The notes under the pieces are model-generated. The model was not told where the DNA came from. It did not search any database and worked only from the letters and a program-made list of their open reading frames with translations. A program made the position numbers and the translations under genes. 64,000 nt of DNA from an uncultured beta proteobacterium (lineage in GTDB: Bacteria > Pseudomonadota > Gammaproteobacteria > Burkholderiales > Burkholderiaceae_C). The DNA is taken from NCBI GenBank assembly GCA_903886275.1, contig CAISLN010000040.1:62001-126000 (forward strand), written 5' to 3'. Shown piece by piece: positions 46,637 to 55,175 of the stretch (within the stretch, counting starts at the first letter, position 1; each line of letters starts with the position of its first letter).

Positions 46637-47911
46637 TTAAAAGCAGGTGTGAATCGCCCCGGTGACCAAACCGTCATCCTGCGCAATCACCATCCAGCGC
46701 CACTTGTCAAAGGTGGTGCAGGGATGGGAGAGGCCCAGCACCACGCGGTCTCCTACGCAGGGCACCAGACCGGCAGGGTCAAACTGTAGATAGGCGTGCT
46801 GGTCGTTGAGCGCTGTGATGCGCCAGTCCGGCGGCGTGGCGACAACATCTTCCATGCGGCGCACACCGGCGCGGGCCAGACGCTGCGGCATCGGCAGCTC
46901 GATGTCGTAAGAGATGTCGCGCCTGCCGCAGCTGAGGAAGGCCAGGCCGGGCTCGGGCACCGACTGCACCAGGGTCCAGACCTCCAGCGCCGGCAGCAAA
47001 GAACTTTGCAGGCCTTCGCGCTGCTCCAACAACTTGAGGTAGCGCCGGTAATGGCCATGGTCGTGCGTGATGTAGCAGCCCGAGCGCAACACGCCTTCCA
47101 CCGGCTTGGACAGGCCTCCGGTGCGCAGCAGGGGCAGCACCAGATCGAACACCGCCGAGCCGCCGGCTGTGAGCAAAATCGAGTCGGCGGCAAACAGGCC
47201 GCGCGTGTCGCATTGGCGAACCACCGCCAGCACCCGGCGCACCAGGTCCGTGACGGCTGCCACATCGGGGGCGTTGTCACACTGGGCGGCATTGCCTTCG
47301 TAGCACTCCACACCGCACAGGCGCAGGACCGGTGAGACAGCGATGGCCTGGGCCAGCGCCATTGCTTCTTCCTGCGTGCGGCAACCGGTGCGCTTGCCCG
47401 CCACGCCGATCTCCAACAGCACATCAAACGGTGGAAAAGGCGCCTGGGTGGTGGACCATTGCTCGATCAGATGCAGTTGCGCCAGCGAATCGACCAGGAA
47501 CCAGACCTGCAAGTCAGGGTAAGTTTGCAGCAAATAACGCAGCCCCGCCAGATCGACCGGGCTGAGCACTTGGTTGGCAATGATGGCGCGGCGCACCCCG
47601 GCGGCCACGCCTATGCCCAGCTGAAAAATCGTAGCAAAACTCAGGCCCCAGGCGCCAACCTGCAGCTGCATGTGAAACAGCTCGGGCGACATGGTGGTCT
47701 TGCCGTGCGGTGCCAACAGCACGCCCTTGGCGTTGGCATAGTCTTGCATCCAGGCCAGGTTGTGCGCCAGTGCGCTGCGGTTCAGCACCGCCAAGGGATA
47801 GGCCAGATCGTCGGCCAGCAGACTCCACTGTCGCGCCGCTGCGTCCTGCGCCAGCAGCGGTGGTGCAAACAGAGGGAAGCTCTTGCAGGCGGAATTAAAA
47901 ACCGGATTCAT
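46637..47911 (-). CDS. PLP-dependent amino acid deaminase / D-threonine aldolase-like protein
   Basis: A 424-residue fold-type III pyridoxal-phosphate enzyme of the alanine racemase N-terminal / D-serine dehydratase-like group. The PLP Lys is in LLAPHGKTTMSPELF near residue 70. Other family segments are LLEIGVAGKRTGCRT, CGVECYEGN and the C-terminal VLGLSHPCTTFDKW, with the metal-binding His-x-Cys of this group. Members act on D-threonine, D-serine or related hydroxy-amino acids; the substrate here is not decided. It stands alone, followed by cheV on the same strand. Confidence 0.85.
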   Translation of the reverse strand: MNPVFNSACKSFPLFAPPLLAQDAAARQWSLLADDLAYPLAVLNRSALAHNLAWMQDYANAKGVLLAPHGKTTMSPELFHMQLQVGAWGLSFATIFQLGIGVAAGVRRAIIANQVLSPVDLAGLRYLLQTYPDLQVWFLVDSLAQLHLIEQWSTTQAPFPPFDVLLEIGVAGKRTGCRTQEEAMALAQAIAVSPVLRLCGVECYEGNAAQCDNAPDVAAVTDLVRRVLAVVRQCDTRGLFAADSILLTAGGSAVFDLVLPLLRTGGLSKPVEGVLRSGCYITHDHGHYRRYLKLLEQREGLQSSLLPALEVWTLVQSVPEPGLAFLSCGRRDISYDIELPMPQRLARAGVRRMEDVVATPPDWRITALNDQHAYLQFDPAGLVPCVGDRVVLGLSHPCTTFDKWRWMVIAQDDGLVTGAIHTCF

Positions 47912-47963
47912 GGGGCCATGCGGCAGTGGTTCCGGCAGGCCCGTGCTGCGCAGCGTCGATCGC

Positions 47964-48923
47964 TTAGCGTTCCAGCACCCGGCGAATGGTGGCGCCGAGT
48001 TCCTCGGCCACGAACTTGGCTACATAGGCGTCGGCACCCACGCTCCTGACGTGGCTCTCGTTGGTGATGCCGGTGAGCGAGGAGTGAATGATCACCGGGA
48101 TACCGCTAAAGCGGGAATCTTGCTTGATGTTGCGCGTGAGCGTAAAGCCGTCCATCTCCGGCATTTCCAGGTCGGTCAACACCAGGGCCACCTTGTCCTT
48201 CACGCTCTTGCCCTGCTGCTTGGCCTCGGCGCTCAGCGCGTCCAGTTTTTCCCAGGCCTCCTTGCCGCTCTTGGTCATGATGAAAGGGATGCTCATGGCC
48301 TTGAGGCCCTGCTCAATCATCAGGCGGGCCACGGCCGAGTCATCCGCCGCCAGCACCACAGCACCCGGCGGAATCGAAGTGGCGGACAGAACCACACCCT
48401 CCGGTACGCTCTGGTGTTGATCGGGAAATACATCGCGCAGGATTTGCTCCACATCCAGCACCTGGGCCAGGCGGGTGTTTTCGGCGTTGCCGTCTAGGCG
48501 GGCGATGCTGGTGACCAGGCCCCCACCGGTGCCCTCGGCAGACAGCACCTGCTTCCACTCCAGGCGCACGATCTCGTTGACCTCTTCCACCGCAAAGGCC
48601 TGGGTGGTGCGGGCAAATTCGGTGACCAACAATATGCCCAGACCCTTGGTGGGATTGCAACCAGTGATCAGGGGCAGGTTGATGACCGGAATCATCTGAC
48701 CGCGAATGTTGGCCACACCCATCACGCTGGGCGGCGCGTTGACCATGGCCGTGATCTCGGGCATGACCATGATCTCGCGCACCTTGAACACATTGATGCC
48801 AAAGAGTTCACGCTTGGTCGTGCCGTTGGCCTCACCCAGGCGAAACAGGAGCAGCTCAAACATGCTCTTGCCGGTCAGGTTGGTGCGCTCGTCGATCTCG
48901 CGCATTGCCGAGTTGCTGTTCAT
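47964..48923 (-). CDS. cheV: Chemotaxis protein CheV (CheW-REC fusion)
   Basis: A 319-residue coupling protein with a CheW-like domain (about 20-165; GVANIRGQMIPVINLP) and a C-terminal receiver (about 185-315; LTDLEMPEMDGF with the phosphoacceptor Asp, and a later VAKF in place of the more usual KP/KPF end). CheV couples receptors to CheA and tunes the array by its own phosphorylation. The ATG at 48923 has AGGAG seven bases upstream, so earlier ATGs are not needed. It lies 18 kb from the chemotaxis operon, 72 bp after mltA. Confidence 0.92.
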   Translation of the reverse strand: MNSNSAMREIDERTNLTGKSMFELLLFRLGEANGTTKRELFGINVFKVREIMVMPEITAMVNAPPSVMGVANIRGQMIPVINLPLITGCNPTKGLGILLVTEFARTTQAFAVEEVNEIVRLEWKQVLSAEGTGGGLVTSIARLDGNAENTRLAQVLDVEQILRDVFPDQHQSVPEGVVLSATSIPPGAVVLAADDSAVARLMIEQGLKAMSIPFIMTKSGKEAWEKLDALSAEAKQQGKSVKDKVALVLTDLEMPEMDGFTLTRNIKQDSRFSGIPVIIHSSLTGITNESHVRSVGADAYVAKFVAEELGATIRRVLER

Positions 48924-48995
48924 GGTGGTGCTCCTGTTCATACCGCGTAAATCTTCAGACAAATCCTTCGACGGGTCATGGTACCGTGAACTCCG

Positions 48996-50126
48996 CTATT
49001 TTGGCCAGATCACCCACATCTGCAGTGGCTGGCGCAGCCTGCCAGCCAGCTCCTGCGCATCGAAACCCCAGCCGGCAAAATAGTCCGCGCGCACCGCTCC
49101 GGTGATGGCGCTTCCAGTGTCCTGCGCCAGCACCAAGCGTTGCAGCTTGGTCTGTGTTCCGCTGGAGGCCAGCCAGACCGGCGTGCCATAGGGAATGCTG
49201 CCGGGGTCCACCGCAATCGAGCGCCCAGGCGTCAGGGCCACTCCCTGTGCACCCTTGGGGCCAAAGGCGGCGTCCAGATCGGTCAGCGGCTCTTCCTTGA
49301 AGAACACCACGCGCGGATTGCTCCACAGCAGCTCCTGCTGGCGCTGCGGGTTCTGCGCCAGCCAGGCCTTGATGCCGGGCCAGGTGGCGTCCTTGACCAG
49401 CCCCTGGTCCAGCAGCCAGCGGCCCACGCTGCGGTAAGGCTGCTCGTTGGTGCCCGCAAAGGCCACGCGCACCAACTGCGACGTGCCATCGGCCTGGGTC
49501 AGGCGCAGGCGCCCCGAGCCCTGGATTTGCAACACCAGTGCATCCACTGGGTCGGCCACATAGGCAATGGCGCGGCCCAGCAGAGCGGCCTGGGCCTCGG
49601 GCAGGGTTTCCATTTCGCGCCGATTGAACCAGGGCTTGCGCTGTGCCAGGTTGCGCGGCAGCTGGTAAATAGGCACCGTGAACTGCGCCGTGGGCAGGCG
49701 ACTGGCATCCAACTGCGGCTCGAAGTAGCCCGTCAACATGCCCTTGGCATCGCCCTGCTGGCTTTCCACGCGCTGCGGCTGAAAATGCAGGCGCATCCAC
49801 TCGCGCTGCTGCTCACCGGTGGCAATGCTCAGGCGCCGCACATCGCCACAGTAGCTGGCAAACACCGTGCCCGGGCGCTCGCAACTTTTGGTCCAGGCAT
49901 TCCAGGCATCAAACAGGTTGTCTTCCTCAAAACCCGGTAACTCGCTCCAGGCCACGGTGGTCCAGCGCCCCTTGGAAGGGCTGCTGCTAAAAGTTGGTGC
50001 GACCCCCGTCTGGCGGGCCGGAGCGCTCACCGGCGGGACTGAAGGATAAAGAACCGGTGCACTGCCGCAGGCAGCCAGCATTCCTACAATCAGGACCAAA
50101 CACCACCACCGCAAAGATTGCACCAT
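48996..50126 (-). CDS. mltA: Membrane-bound lytic murein transglycosylase A
   Basis: MltA cleaves peptidoglycan glycan strands, forming 1,6-anhydro ends. The start at ATG 50126 gives a lipoprotein signal with lipobox LAAC (Cys20 of MVQSLRWWCLVLIVGMLAAC) and 376 residues; a longer frame upstream has no signal peptide. The MltA domain shows GYFEPQLDAS, the IQGSGRLRL loop and the C-terminal 3D domain with LVLAQDTGSAI holding the catalytic Asp. Its ATG overlaps, by two bases, an ATG on the opposite strand at 50125. Confidence 0.93.
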   Translation of the reverse strand: MVQSLRWWCLVLIVGMLAACGSAPVLYPSVPPVSAPARQTGVAPTFSSSPSKGRWTTVAWSELPGFEEDNLFDAWNAWTKSCERPGTVFASYCGDVRRLSIATGEQQREWMRLHFQPQRVESQQGDAKGMLTGYFEPQLDASRLPTAQFTVPIYQLPRNLAQRKPWFNRREMETLPEAQAALLGRAIAYVADPVDALVLQIQGSGRLRLTQADGTSQLVRVAFAGTNEQPYRSVGRWLLDQGLVKDATWPGIKAWLAQNPQRQQELLWSNPRVVFFKEEPLTDLDAAFGPKGAQGVALTPGRSIAVDPGSIPYGTPVWLASSGTQTKLQRLVLAQDTGSAITGAVRADYFAGWGFDAQELAGRLRQPLQMWVIWPK

Positions 50127-50259
50127 GACACTGCTGTTGCTAGAGGCCCTAGGGGCCGGATTGTTATTTATTGGAATCATTTGGTGGACCATGTTTTGCG
50201 GACGCCCGGATGGCGATCCGCCATCTGCAACGCAGGACAAAGAAGACAAGCGCTCATAA
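50125..50259 (+). CDS. Possible 44-residue single-span membrane protein
   Basis: A short frame of 44 codons fills the space between mltA and the amidase gene on the opposite strand. It starts MTLLLLEALGAGLLFIGIIW, continues with WTMFCGR, and ends in a hydrophilic charged tail (residues 28-44, with QDKEDKRS last). That is one membrane helix with a basic cytoplasmic flank. Its ATG overlaps the mltA ATG on the other strand (both within CATG), and its last 6 bp overlap the end of the amidase gene. No clear ribosome site is seen. The membrane-helix-plus-tail composition argues for a real gene, but expression is unproven. Confidence 0.5.
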   Translation: MTLLLLEALGAGLLFIGIIWWTMFCGRPDGDPPSATQDKEDKRS

Positions 50260-51069
50260 GACCCGGTGCTGCAGGGCCGGCAACTGGCTGCGCCAACGCT
50301 GCAAGGCAAGCGCATCGAGGTCGGCAATCACCACGCCAGGCTCCTGCGCCTGCTCGGCCAGCACCTGGCCCCAGGGATTGATCAGCATGGACTGGCCCCA
50401 GGTCTGGCGACCACCTGCATGCACGCCACCCTGGGCGGCGGCGGCCACATAGGCCAGGTTCTCAATCGCACGGGCCCGCAGCAAGATTTCCCAATGCGCC
50501 TTGCCCGTGGTGTGGGTAAAGGCCGCGGGCACCAGCAGCAGGTCCACCCCAAGGGATGCATAGCTGCGGTAGAGCTCGGCAAAGCGCAGGTCGTAGCAGA
50601 TGCTCATGCCGATCTGCCAACTGTGGCCGTCCTTGGAGGGCAGGGTAAAGCGGGTCGGTGTGTGGCCACGGTCGAGCACACGCGACTCGTCATAGGCCTC
50701 GCGTCCGTTGTCAAAGCGAAACAGGTGGATCTTGTCGTAGCGTGCCACGCACTGGCCTTGGCGGTCGAAGGCCAGCGAGCTGTTGAACACCCGGCCCGCG
50801 CCAGCACCGCTCAAAGGCAGCGTACCTCCCACAAGCCACAGGCCCAGCTCTTGCGCCGTCTGGGCCAAAAACTGTTGGATGGGGCCACTGCCAAAGGGCT
50901 CCTGAATCGCCAACTTGTCGGCGTCTTGCTGGCCGATCAGGCAAAAGTATTCCGGCAGCACAGCCAGTTCGGCACCCTGGTCTGCGGCCTGCTGCAATAG
51001 CCTGCGGGCCTGCTGCAAGTTGTCTTGCAGCACCGCGGTGGAGACCATCTGAATGGCGGCGACTTTCAT
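50254..51069 (-). CDS. Carbon-nitrogen hydrolase (nitrilase family, Nit2-like amidase)
   Basis: A 271-residue nitrilase-superfamily protein with the full Glu-Lys-Cys triad: ELAVLPEYFC (Glu), ARYDKIHLF (Lys) and GMSICYDLRFAELYR (Cys). Homologues hydrolyse deaminated glutathione or 2-oxo-acid amides (omega-amidase), a metabolite-repair role. The ATG at 51069 overlaps the yhdP stop by 4 bp and has AAGGA upstream. The yhdP-nitrilase pairing is common in betaproteobacteria. Confidence 0.9.
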   Translation of the reverse strand: MKVAAIQMVSTAVLQDNLQQARRLLQQAADQGAELAVLPEYFCLIGQQDADKLAIQEPFGSGPIQQFLAQTAQELGLWLVGGTLPLSGAGAGRVFNSSLAFDRQGQCVARYDKIHLFRFDNGREAYDESRVLDRGHTPTRFTLPSKDGHSWQIGMSICYDLRFAELYRSYASLGVDLLLVPAAFTHTTGKAHWEILLRARAIENLAYVAAAAQGGVHAGGRQTWGQSMLINPWGQVLAEQAQEPGVVIADLDALALQRWRSQLPALQHRVL

Positions 51070-54000
51070 GGTTTGCTTTCCTTCGTAGCTGGGTTGGCGC
51101 TGGGCTGGTGCTCGACCTTGGTAACGCGCGGGTCTAGCCAAGTACCGTCCACCAGGAACTCCTGGGTGTTGGCCTCCATCAGGGGCTTGCGCAGAATCAC
51201 GTTGGCCAAAAAAGTGGTCAGCCCCACCAGCGGGTTAATGGCCGAGTAGATCAGGGAAGCGCTCGCCACGTTGATCTCGGGAATCACCACCACCTTGAGC
51301 GACTGGGTTTCTCGGGCGATATCGGCCTGACCCTCCATCAGCACGGCGGCGTTCACGCCCTTCATCTGCAGGTTGTTGGTGCGGGCCATGCCTTGCTCTA
51401 TGGCCACATCGCCGCGCACAAAGTCAAAGGCAAAACCGTCGCTGAACACATCGCGAAAATCCAGTGCCAAGCGCCGGGGCAGCGACTGCAGGCTCAGCAC
51501 CCCGAGCAGCTTGGCAATGCCGGGGTCGGCCTTGAGGAACTGGCCGGACTCGATGTTGACATTGAAGCCCCCGCCCATGCTGGCGTAGTCGGGCGAAAAC
51601 GGTGAACCCAACCAAGACACCTGGCCTTCGATCCTGCCCTTGCCCTTGGCAATCACGCCGGGCATTCCCATGCGCTGGAGCAGGTCGCCGGAGTCGGCCA
51701 GCTCCAGCTTGAAGTTCAGCGCCGTGCGCCTACGCTCGCGCGGTGTCATGGGCAAAGCGGCCTGGGCATTGAGGTTCGCCCAGTTGCCACTGGCTGTCAG
51801 CGTGGCCTCGGGCGTGCTGATGTTGAAGCGGTTCAAACGCCACTCGCGCACCGCGTCGCGCCCACCCAATCCCAGGTTCACCGCCTGGATGTCAACCCGG
51901 CCCAACTTTTTGCCGCGCAACTCCATGTCTCCCACCAAAATATCCAGCGCCGGAATGCTGGCGGGTTGCTGCTCCAGCAGGTTTTCGACATCTGCCGCAG
52001 CCGACGGGCCGATCACCAAATGGGCCAGTCGGGCGTAGACGCGCCCGGGCAAGGCCTCGCTGCTCTGGCGGTATTCCACATAGCCATTGAGCTCGCTCGC
52101 ATCGACATTGCCGCGCCACACCAGGCCCTCGCGTGCGCCGCCCAGCAGCAGGTGGTTGAACTTGCGACCCTGCAACAGCAGTTCGTCGGCGCGCAGGGCG
52201 ATGCGGCTGGGCAAATAGCCCGCGACACCGGCCGCCGCATTGCCAACCCCGCCATTGCCGTTGCTGCCGCTTGCCGTCAGCCCCATGCGCGAGGCCACAT
52301 CCAGCCAGGCGTCGCCATCGAGCGGACCGACCCGGATGTTGGCGGCCACGCCCTCTGCCGGCAGCGGCGCCGACTCGTCCGCGCCCAGGCCCACGGCAAT
52401 GGCGCCGCGCAGCACCTGGGGCTCCGTGCCGGAGATATCGCGCACATAGACCACGCTGGCCAACTTGCCCAGATCGAGCTGCAACTGGTCCTGCAGGCGC
52501 GCACCCGGCTGCAGCGAGGCGCGCACCAGGCTGCTCTCCAGGCGCAGCGGCAACACCGCATCGGCCGTCTTGGCAAAGGGGGCAGGAAGGTTCAGTGCCA
52601 GCCCAGCCAGGCTGCTGTTGACCAGCAGTTCCACCACCTCGGAACGCAGCCCCAGCGTGGCACTGTAGGCGGCACTGCCGCTGCTGAATTGCCCCAGCCG
52701 CGCCACCGGCCCCAATTCGCTGGCCTGGCGCAATCCCTCGGCGGTGGCCACGCCCTGCATGCGCAGGCCGCCGGGCGTGCTGCGCGCCAGTGCCGAGTTG
52801 CCAAAGTTCATGGCCCCCTCGATGCGCACATCACCACCGAGGGCACGGGCCGAGGCACCGTTGAGCGAGAAGCCACTCTCGGTAAACGTCAGCACCCCCT
52901 TGGCGCGGCTCAGTCGCGGCACCGCCGGCGCAAACTGAAAGTCGTTGCCGGCAAAGGCGATGCTGCCCAGCACCGTGGTCTTTTCCAAATGGGCCACCGG
53001 AATCGCCAGCTTGAGCCGGATCTCCGCATTGCCCGAGGCCGTGCTGTGCGCCAGCGCATTGCCGATCCAGCCACCTACCGGCGAGCCATTCACAAAGGCC
53101 AGTCCCTCGGCCAGCGGGCCACGGGTCTCTGCCGTCACTGCCACCAGCGGTGCGTCATACAGCTTGCTGATGGCCACTTGGGTGTTGCTAAATTGCAGGG
53201 CGCTGCCGCTAGCCACCAGACCGCGGGCTGCCTTGAACTGCAAGTTGTCCTGATCGATCAGCAGCTCGCCCGCCACCTGCGTGAGCAGCGGCCAGGGCAG
53301 GCTGTCCTTGGGTGTGACCAGGGACGGTGCATAGGCATAGCTGGCGTTGCTGACCTCACCGGCAATGCGGAACTCGCCCTGCTTGGCAGAGGCAAAGGGG
53401 AAGCGCTCCAGATCGCCCTTGACCTTGTAGCTCACCTTGCGGCCCTCGCCGGCCACCAGCGCCTGCCCCAGGTAGTCGCGCGCTTGGCTGTCCATCACCA
53501 GCGGCAGGTAGCGCGGTACGGCCGCCACATTGGCCCGGCTCAGGCTGCCGCTCAGGTCCAGCAGGCCGGGAAAACGCGACTCGGACGAGCCGCCCTTTGG
53601 CACCGCAGCGGTCTGCCATTTGATTTGCGCCTCACCCTGACCATCGGTGTTGGCAAAGCGCAGCCGCCCGGTTTCCACGCTGATGGCGCCGCCGCCGCCT
53701 AGCTTCCACTGCACATCGCCGCTCAGGCTGTCAAAGGCCACCTCGGGTTGCGCAAATACGCCGGGGAAGGTGACGCTGCCGTTTTGCAGAGCCAGGGTGG
53801 CGCGTCCGCCGGCCTGGCTCAGGTCAAAGTCCACCGTTCCACCCCGCAGGCCGGGAATGCCGTAGTGACCCTGGGGCTGCGCGGCCAGCGCCAGTTGCGT
53901 CACATGGCCCTGGGCGGCGAAGCCGATAGGAGAAGCTGCGTCCCCCTGCCAACTCAGGTTCAGTTTCTCGACCATGCCCCGAGCTTCGAGTTTCTGCAGC

Positions 54001-55160
54001 GCGCCGTGCGCGGCCGCATCCAGTGGCAGCCGTTCGGCAATTTCACTGACGGCAGCAAGGTCCAACCGGTCGGCCACCAGCGTGCCCCGGGACGGCTTGC
54101 CAGGCTGCGCGTCCATCAGGCTCAAGCGCACATTGCCACCTGGCCAGTGCAGGCCGTCACGGGTATCGAAGCTCAGGGCTGCGCTGGAATATTCATAGCC
54201 GCCAGTGAGCCTGCGCACCCCGAGGCGGCCGGTAACGCGCGCCAGATCCAGCGGCTCCAGCGTGGGCGAGAGGCTCACCGTGACCATCTGCAGCGCCAGA
54301 TCGGCGGTGGCACCCTGCACCTTGGCATGGTCCACATCGACCCAGGCGCGCAGCGAGCCCGCGCCCTGGCGCAGGTCAAAACCCAGACCGACATAGTTGT
54401 GCAGCTGCGCCAGGTCAATCTGGGTCGCCTGGCCGTATAACTGGCCGCTCCAGTTGCGCCAGTCACCCGCGCGGGTGGAAAAAAGCGGCTGCTGCAATTG
54501 GCCCATCAAGGACAGGCGCGTGCCCCAGCCCGGTGGCGGGTCGGCGTCCAGGCGCAGGCTGTGCTGGCGGTGCCGGTTGCGAATCAGCACATCCACATCG
54601 GCCAGATCCAGAGGTGCCAAGCCGCGCAGCTCGTCGATCCAGCGCACGCGGCCATTACGCACCACCAGCTCGGTCTGGGCAAACACCCAATCGGCCGCAC
54701 CACCGCCGTCGCTGCTGGCCTCGGGCAGCAAAAAACCAGCCACCCAGACGCGGCCATCGGCGCTGCGACGCACCTCCAGCTCGGGCGCAGCAATGTAGAG
54801 CTGCTCAAAGCCCAGACCCAGGGCCGAGCGCACCGACAGTGCGGCCAGCACCGAGGGCAGGCGCAAGGCCTCTCGGCCATTGGCATCGAGCAAGCGCACA
54901 TCGCGCAACTCAATCGAGGGAATCAGCCCGTTGGAGGTGGCCAGAATATCGCCCACCCGCACGGCAATGCCCATACGCTGACTGGCTTCTTGCTCTAGCC
55001 ACGGACGGAACTCGCCGATTCGCGGCACAATCACAAAATGCAAGCCGCCCCAGGCCAAGCACAAGGTGACCCAGGCCGTCGCAAGTATCCACAGGGTCCA
55101 ACGGGCCAGTGCCGCGAGGGTCCTGAGCCGGAGCGTGGGGATGGCCTTCATAGGTGCCAT
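51066..55160 (-). CDS. yhdP: YhdP-family AsmA-like envelope protein
   Basis: A 1364-residue protein with one N-terminal membrane helix (about 20-45, TLWILATAWVTLCLAWGGLHFVI) and a very long beta-rich periplasmic part, as in YhdP, TamB and other bridge-like proteins. In E. coli YhdP helps move phospholipids to the outer membrane. The AsmA-like C terminus includes the low-complexity VASASLIYSAINPLVGL region that precedes the end. An ATG at 55151 is another start. It is divergent from glnE, with only 15 bp between the starts. Confidence 0.9.
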   Translation of the reverse strand: MAPMKAIPTLRLRTLAALARWTLWILATAWVTLCLAWGGLHFVIVPRIGEFRPWLEQEASQRMGIAVRVGDILATSNGLIPSIELRDVRLLDANGREALRLPSVLAALSVRSALGLGFEQLYIAAPELEVRRSADGRVWVAGFLLPEASSDGGGAADWVFAQTELVVRNGRVRWIDELRGLAPLDLADVDVLIRNRHRQHSLRLDADPPPGWGTRLSLMGQLQQPLFSTRAGDWRNWSGQLYGQATQIDLAQLHNYVGLGFDLRQGAGSLRAWVDVDHAKVQGATADLALQMVTVSLSPTLEPLDLARVTGRLGVRRLTGGYEYSSAALSFDTRDGLHWPGGNVRLSLMDAQPGKPSRGTLVADRLDLAAVSEIAERLPLDAAAHGALQKLEARGMVEKLNLSWQGDAASPIGFAAQGHVTQLALAAQPQGHYGIPGLRGGTVDFDLSQAGGRATLALQNGSVTFPGVFAQPEVAFDSLSGDVQWKLGGGGAISVETGRLRFANTDGQGEAQIKWQTAAVPKGGSSESRFPGLLDLSGSLSRANVAAVPRYLPLVMDSQARDYLGQALVAGEGRKVSYKVKGDLERFPFASAKQGEFRIAGEVSNASYAYAPSLVTPKDSLPWPLLTQVAGELLIDQDNLQFKAARGLVASGSALQFSNTQVAISKLYDAPLVAVTAETRGPLAEGLAFVNGSPVGGWIGNALAHSTASGNAEIRLKLAIPVAHLEKTTVLGSIAFAGNDFQFAPAVPRLSRAKGVLTFTESGFSLNGASARALGGDVRIEGAMNFGNSALARSTPGGLRMQGVATAEGLRQASELGPVARLGQFSSGSAAYSATLGLRSEVVELLVNSSLAGLALNLPAPFAKTADAVLPLRLESSLVRASLQPGARLQDQLQLDLGKLASVVYVRDISGTEPQVLRGAIAVGLGADESAPLPAEGVAANIRVGPLDGDAWLDVASRMGLTASGSNGNGGVGNAAAGVAGYLPSRIALRADELLLQGRKFNHLLLGGAREGLVWRGNVDASELNGYVEYRQSSEALPGRVYARLAHLVIGPSAAADVENLLEQQPASIPALDILVGDMELRGKKLGRVDIQAVNLGLGGRDAVREWRLNRFNISTPEATLTASGNWANLNAQAALPMTPRERRRTALNFKLELADSGDLLQRMGMPGVIAKGKGRIEGQVSWLGSPFSPDYASMGGGFNVNIESGQFLKADPGIAKLLGVLSLQSLPRRLALDFRDVFSDGFAFDFVRGDVAIEQGMARTNNLQMKGVNAAVLMEGQADIARETQSLKVVVIPEINVASASLIYSAINPLVGLTTFLANVILRKPLMEANTQEFLVDGTWLDPRVTKVEHQPSANPATKESKP

Positions 55161-55175
55161 TGATCAGTCTTCACC

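Noticed and set aside
46132-46686. Several 70-180 codon frames in the gap before the PLP enzyme
   Set aside because: They read through the inverted-repeat element on both strands, contain Cys/Pro/Thr-rich text with the same short phrase in opposite orientations, and do not look like proteins.
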